From: Calocera cornea HHB12733
Taxonomy: Eukaryota > Basidiomycota > Dacrymycetes > Dacrymycetales > Dacrymycetaceae
Assembly (NCBI GenBank): GCA_001632435.1
Contig: KV424017.1
Location: forward strand, 1-64,000
Length of the DNA: 64,000 bases
Direction of reading: 5' to 3'
Below the pieces are notes generated by a model. The model saw only the letters and a program-made list of their open reading frames with translations. It had not been told where the DNA came from and ran no database searches. Numbering within the stretch: the first letter of the stretch is position 1; each line of letters begins with the position of its first letter. The position numbers were made by a program, and so were the translations under genes. Shown here in pieces: positions 59,190 to 64,000 of this stretch.

Positions 59190-61060
59190 ATGGACAGCGA
59201 TGCGCTGCAATTCTTGGAACATGCCCAGCAGGGCCGTTACGTCACAGGTATTCTCATGAATCCTTTCCCCATGTGCTGCTTATGGACATGTCTCGAAGTA
59301 GCGGCCCTGTGTCTTGTTCTTCACGATCATTGTACGTTCGCAATGCTACCGACTTCTCTTCTACTCATTGTCAATTAGTTTTCACATGCCGACAGGAGGT
59401 GAGTGGTTGCCGCGTACTGCAGATCGCCGCATAATTAACAGCTCCGCTATAGTGGAAGTTTATCTGGGTGCGTTGCAAATGAGGTTCATGCTAATATCTG
59501 TCTCTGAATTGATGTCTAGATCCGAAAATGGTCGTTCTCCAAAGTCTTGTTCTTTCTGGTCCGTCTCGTCCTGCTTTGCCAGCTTTCGCCATATCTTCCC
59601 CATTTGCAGAGTCGATACGGCACCCTTGGCATCCTATTGTAAGTCCGAACCAATAGGTTTGATATGCATATTGACGTGGTGCAGGTTTGATCTATTTGGT
59701 ATGCAGTACAATTCTGCTCTTCAGGATGACCACTGAGCTCGTATTCCAGTGGCTCGTAATGGTGGATCGTCCGATCATGTAAGTCTCATCCAGATAGCTT
59801 CGCTCAAGGTCTAACCGCGTTATTCAGTTGTGCGTGATGAGGATCGTTAATTGCTACTGACGCTGAAACTTCATAGCTGTTCCGCGTGGTTCTGCTTCCA
59901 ATCATGGAGTGGTGCGTCCTCACGCAGCCTTCCAGCTCCCCCTCACTAATCTACATCCAGGGTTCTATAGCGCAGTCATCATCGAAGGTAGTTTCTACCG
60001 GAGGGAGAGGTCCTTAGCATAGCTGATTGCTGATGTAGCCGTTCTCATCTTCCGTATCTATGCGATGTATCACGGGGAGAAGAGGCTCATGTACTCTCTC
60101 GGCGCGCTATTCGTCTGTCAGCTCGGTGGGATGGCGTATGTACTGCAAGCGGGTTGCCGAGGGCTAACCGGTATGCCCCTCCTGCACGTGGGAGGACTCC
60201 ACTCAGGTTCTACACCAGCGATCGCCGACCCCCTCCCGGGTGTACAGGAATGCGCCATCACGAGTACGATCTCGTATGAATATGCTTACTGGGGTACGTC
60301 TCCTCCCCCGCCCTCGACCTTTTCTGAACCCCGTCCAGCTGCACTTCTCTTCTTCGAAACGCTCCTGTTCTACCTATCCATGCGCAAAGCGTATGAGCAC
60401 ATCCGGCAGTACGCATTCCGATTCGAAGAGCTGGTCGTCTCGCGCCGAGTGGGCGAAGTGCTCATCCGCGACGGCGTGATGTACTTCCCCTTCATCTTCC
60501 TCTCCTACCTCGCCAATCTCGTTCTCTTCACCCTCTCCCCGCGCTATCTGGCTCAAGTGGCTCCGCACATAGCTCTCGCCTTAAGATCCGTGCTCACCAA
60601 CCGCCTACTGCTCAACGTGAGCAGGAAGTTCTACTACCCGAACGCGGGACAGCCGATGGGGAACGACGGCGACTTAACGGGGCGAGACTCGGTGCTCGGG
60701 TTTATTGTATGGGCTAGCCCGGCACGGAGGGGACCGAGTAGGAGTCAGCTGGGTCTGGACACCGTGGATTCACAGGGCGTGGAAGGCGGAGGGGGGAGAG
60801 GGCGGGAGGCGGCGATGAGACTTGTGAAGGGCAGGGGGCTTCGGAGGGTCGACGAGGCGGACGATGAGTATCTGAAGGATGCTGATGAGCGGGTTGGCGT
60901 CATGCCTAACGAGCGGGTGGAAGAGGGGAGCGGTAGCCCCGAACGGGGAGACGAGGGCGGGAGAAGGATGCTGCAAGCCTCCGGGCCGAGGGCTACCGTG
61001 TCCCTCACGAGCTTGGACGGGGACCCGCTGGGCGCTGCCGAGGCGGGGGTTGCACTCTGA
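59190..61060 (+). CDS. DUF6533-type multi-pass membrane protein
   Basis: Eleven exons: 59190-59247, 59299-59331, 59379-59398, 59453-59467, 59520-59638, 59707-59778, 59877-59911, 59962-59988, 60039-60170, 60219-60293 and 60339-61060; 435 aa. This is the basidiomycete family of roughly seven-helix proteins of unknown function (DUF6533 at the N-terminus). Landmarks are QEWKFIWIRKWSFSKVLFFLVR, then CSAWFCFQSWSG and IEAVLIFRIYAMYHG, the last two rebuilt across splices. Hydrophobic helices include VLFFLVRLVLLC, FVCQLGGMAYVL and YFPFIFLSYLANLVLFTL. After the last helix about 130 residues are Gly/Arg/Asp-rich and cytosolic-looking. Three introns (59248-59298, 60171-60218, 60294-60338) are stop-free multiples of three. 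Several exons are 15-35 nt, so their borders rest on phase and family pattern. Confidence 0.82.
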
Positions 61061-62196
61061 GTATAAAGCCGTGAAGTGGGTTCCTTGATTGTTTCATATC
61101 CCTGTTCTGGGTTTTCGGTTTGGCAGAGTAGCGGACTTCATTTGACTGGGGCTTCACGGTTGTAATGATCGCACACCGCTGCAACTCACGCAATGGTAAC
61201 TGTTGCGAGAGATGCGGGAAGCGTTTCCTGCATGATGTGCAACGACTTCCAGGAGGAAGCGCTCGGCAGTCATCATGAGTGGGAAACACGGATTTTCATA
61301 TATTCTGGCCGACCGTAGGCTGTAGCCATAAGCTTCGGTGATACATAAGGGTTGCCCGCCCGTTTGAACGGTCTGGTCACCAGTCCTCCTAAAGCATCGC
61401 TGCTTCAGCGCCAATAAAAGATTCTCAGTCCGCCGTGGCAACGAGCAGCTGCATAACGTCGTCTTGAGTGTTGGAAGTCGGTCAGAAGTTCAGCCACACC
61501 GGTTTTTTTGAGGCCCCGGGCGGGGTAGCTGTAGGGTAGATCGTAGGGACGCGGTCGACATGTATGTAGCGATGATCAGAGCGGGCGCTTCTGCCCCCCC
61601 CGCAGCACGTGCACGGTGCGTCATAGCAGCCCCGCGGCGAGACCCTGAAACCTGGTCAGCCGGCCAACATCGCCTCGGGTCTCAGGCGGGGCTCGCTTCC
61701 CCCCCATAGGCGGCCGCCTTCCCTTGAGTCCTTCCGCCCCTTCCGCCCCGCCCCTCTCCTTCCCCCTTTCACCGCTGGCAGGTGATCGGCTCTGACTCGT
61801 GCTCCCGCCTGTCCTTGTGCTCTGCACGCCGCAGTGAGACCGCCGAGCGTCACGGACCCGGGTGCTGGTCACTCGCAGTCGCAAATCATCGTCACTCGCA
61901 CTCGCTCATCACCGCATACGCCCATCCCGCCTCACTCACCGCCCAATCCATTCATCAACCTTCCGCCCGTGCGCCGCCCATCTCTGCGAACACACGCGAA
62001 GCACACGCCCGGGCAGAACCTCAGAAGGGGCGCCATCCTCCGCATCCCACGATCTGCACCGTCTGCCGACACATCTGCCGGAGCGCCGCCCGTCCTGCAT
62101 CGCCGGACTCGCCGGACAGCACAGCGCCTTGACGCAGGCTCATCTCCCTCGGCGGCCTATCCCACCGTGCCCCCTGTCGACTGAGCTGCCATCGGG

Positions 62197-62202
62197 TATA
62201 TA
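62197..62202 (+). promoter_or_regulatory. TATA box of the secreted-protein gene
   Basis: TATATA within GGGTATATAGAGCGC, about 160 nt before the start codon at 62363 and followed by a C/T-rich leader. Confidence 0.45.
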
Positions 62203-62304
62203 GAGCGCGCCGGCCGCCTCTTCCCTCCCTCACAACCCTACATTGCACCTTCGCATATTCGTTCCCACTTGTATTTCACTCGCACTTCCCTCTTCGTTCG
62301 CCCT

Positions 62305-62339
62305 CACGACCCACGACCCACGACCCACGACCCACGACC
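62305..62339 (+). repeat. Heptamer tandem repeat in the 5' leader
   Basis: Five uninterrupted copies of CACGACC just upstream of the secreted-protein start codon, probably within its 5' leader. Confidence 0.8.
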
Positions 62340-62362
62340 GCACCCTCCGACCCCGTCCAACG

Positions 62363-63093
62363 ATGTTCACCCTCGCCCTCCTCGCCGCCCTCCTCCCCGC
62401 GCTCTCCGCCCTCCCCCTTACCACACGCACAGTCGGCACCGAGACGTGCACGACCCTCGCCTCGGGCGTCCTGTCCGGGGGGGCGATCGCGGACCACCCG
62501 CAGAACTTCTTCATCTGGGACTCGGTCCTCTACTACGGGGGCGAGGACGGGCTGGAGGTCGAGTTCCAGGCTTGCTCGCCGAATTTCGGTGCGCCCCCCC
62601 GCCCCCCCTATGCATATGCAGAACAGCGCTAACATCGAGAGCAGAGGGGATCCCCCAGAACGCGACTCTCCAGACAGGCCACCTCTACGTCCCCTACCTC
62701 CAGCAGTGCCTCTCCGTCGACCCGCCCAACGGCACCCCGCCGCACGTGCTGACGGCCGAGCCGTGCACGTACTCGGAGGACTCGGGCCAGATATTGCAGC
62801 AGTGGTGGTGGGTCAACGGGACGAGCGGCGTGGAGTACGTTTGGGTGCGTGTACCTACCTCTTTCCTGCACTCTGCACTCTCCACAGCGCATCCGGCTGA
62901 CCGGACATCCTGAACACAACAGGCCGGGTTCACGGACAACCACGGGAACGTGCAGAACGGCGCTACCTGCAGCAGCGGCACGTTCGGCTATGCGGCCGGG
63001 AGCGACCTCGCCACCCCGCCCTCGGAGGGCGTCGCCCAGATCGTCTGCACGCAGGACGCGGGCGCGCAGCCGTTTAGGATCATCGCGCAGTAG
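62363..63093 (+). CDS. Small secreted protein
   Basis: Three exons (62363-62588, 62645-62844, 62923-63093) encode 198 aa. A signal peptide (MFTLALLAALLPALSALP) is followed by a compact domain with several cysteines (for example ETCTT, QACSP, QQCLS, EPCTY, ATCSS, IVCTQ), suggesting disulphides. The pattern QQCLSVDP...ILQQWWW recalls beta-trefoil, ricin-B-like proteins of basidiomycetes, but one QxW-like motif is not enough to claim the fold. The strong-looking promoter and signal peptide suggest an abundant extracellular or wall protein, perhaps effector-like. Confidence 0.72.
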
Positions 63094-64000
63094 ATGATGA
63101 TTGCCGCGTAGCACCAGCACGAGGGACGGCTGGGATGGTGGAGGTCGACGAACAACGGACTGGATGATAACTTGTAGCACCGCTCTTCGCGTTTCTTACG
63201 ATCACGGACTTGACGAAAACAACCTCTGATGATGAGACATCGAACGAGAGATGTGGTGTACCTATGTTAGCTTGTAGGGTATCGAATAATTCAATCATGA
63301 AGAGAAGCTGGAGACGCTAGGCAAGCACTCAGCCTGGGTCTTGAACGCGACCGGAGACCGACGGAGAGGGGATGCAGATGCAGAGGCACTGTATGTCCAC
63401 TTGGTGCAGACTACGCTACGGTGCCCGATCCTGGGTCACCGGAGGGAAGTCCTTGCACAGATTACTCCCGAAGGGCAGAGCACAATCCCCGAGCAGATCC
63501 TTGTTGATCGATGATGAAGACCTCTCTCGCAGCCGGATCAATCTCGCTAGGCTGAGGATGCACCCCCGCGATCCAGCCCGGTTCGAACTTGGGGTCAGAC
63601 CAAGTCCCCCCGAGCGAAACTGAGCCGGGACGGGCTTTTGCCGCAACTGCTATAGCTACTGTAATTGGTCCAAGCCGGGCACTCGGTCCGTTCTGTCTCC
63701 AACAGCTCAGCCAGAAGCCACTGCCCGCTGGGACAATGCAGTCCGCTGCATCCTAGCCCACTGTAGGGAGGCAGATGCTTGAAAGCTGCTGGGGGACAGG
63801 CAAGTACTTCAATTGACCGTGACGACCCTAGGTTGTCTGCGCGTTTCACTTTCAACCCATTCCGGACCGAACCGAACCGAACCGAACCGAGCCTTGGGTA
63901 CCGGCGCCGAACGTGCCACGTCAGCTCGTCCCGACCATGATGAGCACCGTCAAACTCAACCACGATCTATTTGCTCTCGTGACAGATGAAGTTCTCTACT
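63094..64000. other. Window edge, no gene seen
   Basis: Downstream of the secreted protein. Short frames only. A pentamer repeat near 63866 is listed separately. Confidence 0.45.
63866..63890 (+). repeat. ACCGA pentamer repeat
   Basis: Five uninterrupted ACCGA units, a simple microsatellite in apparently non-coding DNA. Confidence 0.85.

Larger units (their letters stand above)
61061..62362. other. Intergenic 1.3 kb with promoter of the secreted protein
   Basis: No supported gene. The second half is pyrimidine- and C-rich on the plus strand, as is common upstream of highly expressed fungal genes. It contains a TATA box and a small heptamer repeat, listed separately. Confidence 0.45.

Noticed and set aside
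62363..63093. Firm call of a ricin-B-type lectin or toxin
   Set aside because: Only one QxW-like patch is visible and the three-fold repeat of a beta-trefoil cannot be traced.
1..64000. CRISPR arrays, rRNA, tRNA genes and complete transposons
   Set aside because: None recognised by eye on either strand; a covariance-model scan and a repeat-library search would be decisive and could not be run.

Overview
The window looks like nuclear chromosomal DNA of a filamentous basidiomycete, most likely an agaricomycete. Nearly every gene is cut by many short GT-AG introns, mostly 45-60 nt, with CTRAY-like branch sites. Its gene families fit that group: a velvet regulator, a DNMT5-type methyltransferase, a seven-helix DUF6533-type membrane protein, a GH79 glycosidase with a signal peptide, and F-box-like and CCCH proteins. 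I rebuilt exon structures by hand from splice signals, codon phase and remembered family motifs. For most genes the summed exons divide exactly by three, which supports the joins, but no transcript data were available.

Layout. 0.6-11.6 kb, minus strand: a glycerol-3-phosphate acyltransferase (7 exons) and a very large XMAP215/Dis1-type TOG protein (12 exons, 2296 aa) in which one two-TOG module is tandemly duplicated. 12.8-16.6 kb: two convergent genes for coiled-coil proteins, one with a CCCH finger. 18.1-23.5 kb: a tentative small gene, a SET-domain methyltransferase and a velvet-domain regulator. 26.3-33.4 kb, minus strand: an RGG/GW-rich protein, a secreted GH79 glycosidase and a secreted PEBP-like protein. 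36.2-45.4 kb, plus strand: a 2233-aa DNMT5 (cytosine methyltransferase, RING, SNF2 ATPase) and a type 1 methionine aminopeptidase.

45.5-49.8 kb is the most striking block. Two paralogous PhyH-type Fe(II)/2-oxoglutarate oxygenases lie next to, and one is divergent from, a 195-aa PhnZ-like HD-domain di-iron oxygenase. In bacteria this enzyme pair (PhnY/PhnZ or TmpA/TmpB) hydroxylates an aminoethylphosphonate and then oxidatively cleaves its C-P bond. The block is therefore a candidate fungal phosphonate-degradation cluster.

53.1-57.6 kb: a small unknown gene, an F-box-like gene broken by one in-frame stop, and a four-finger CCCH protein with an RS domain whose true frame is easily missed. 59.2-63.1 kb: a DUF6533-type membrane protein and a small secreted protein. 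The remaining stretches (16.6-18.1, 23.5-26.3, 30.8-32.5, 33.4-36.2, 49.8-53.1, 57.6-59.2 and 61.1-62.4 kb) hold no gene I could support.

Several introns deserve attention: many are multiples of three without stop codons and so masquerade as coding sequence, one is GC-AG, four appear to use GTCCGY donors, and the aminopeptidase appears to contain a 2-nt exon.
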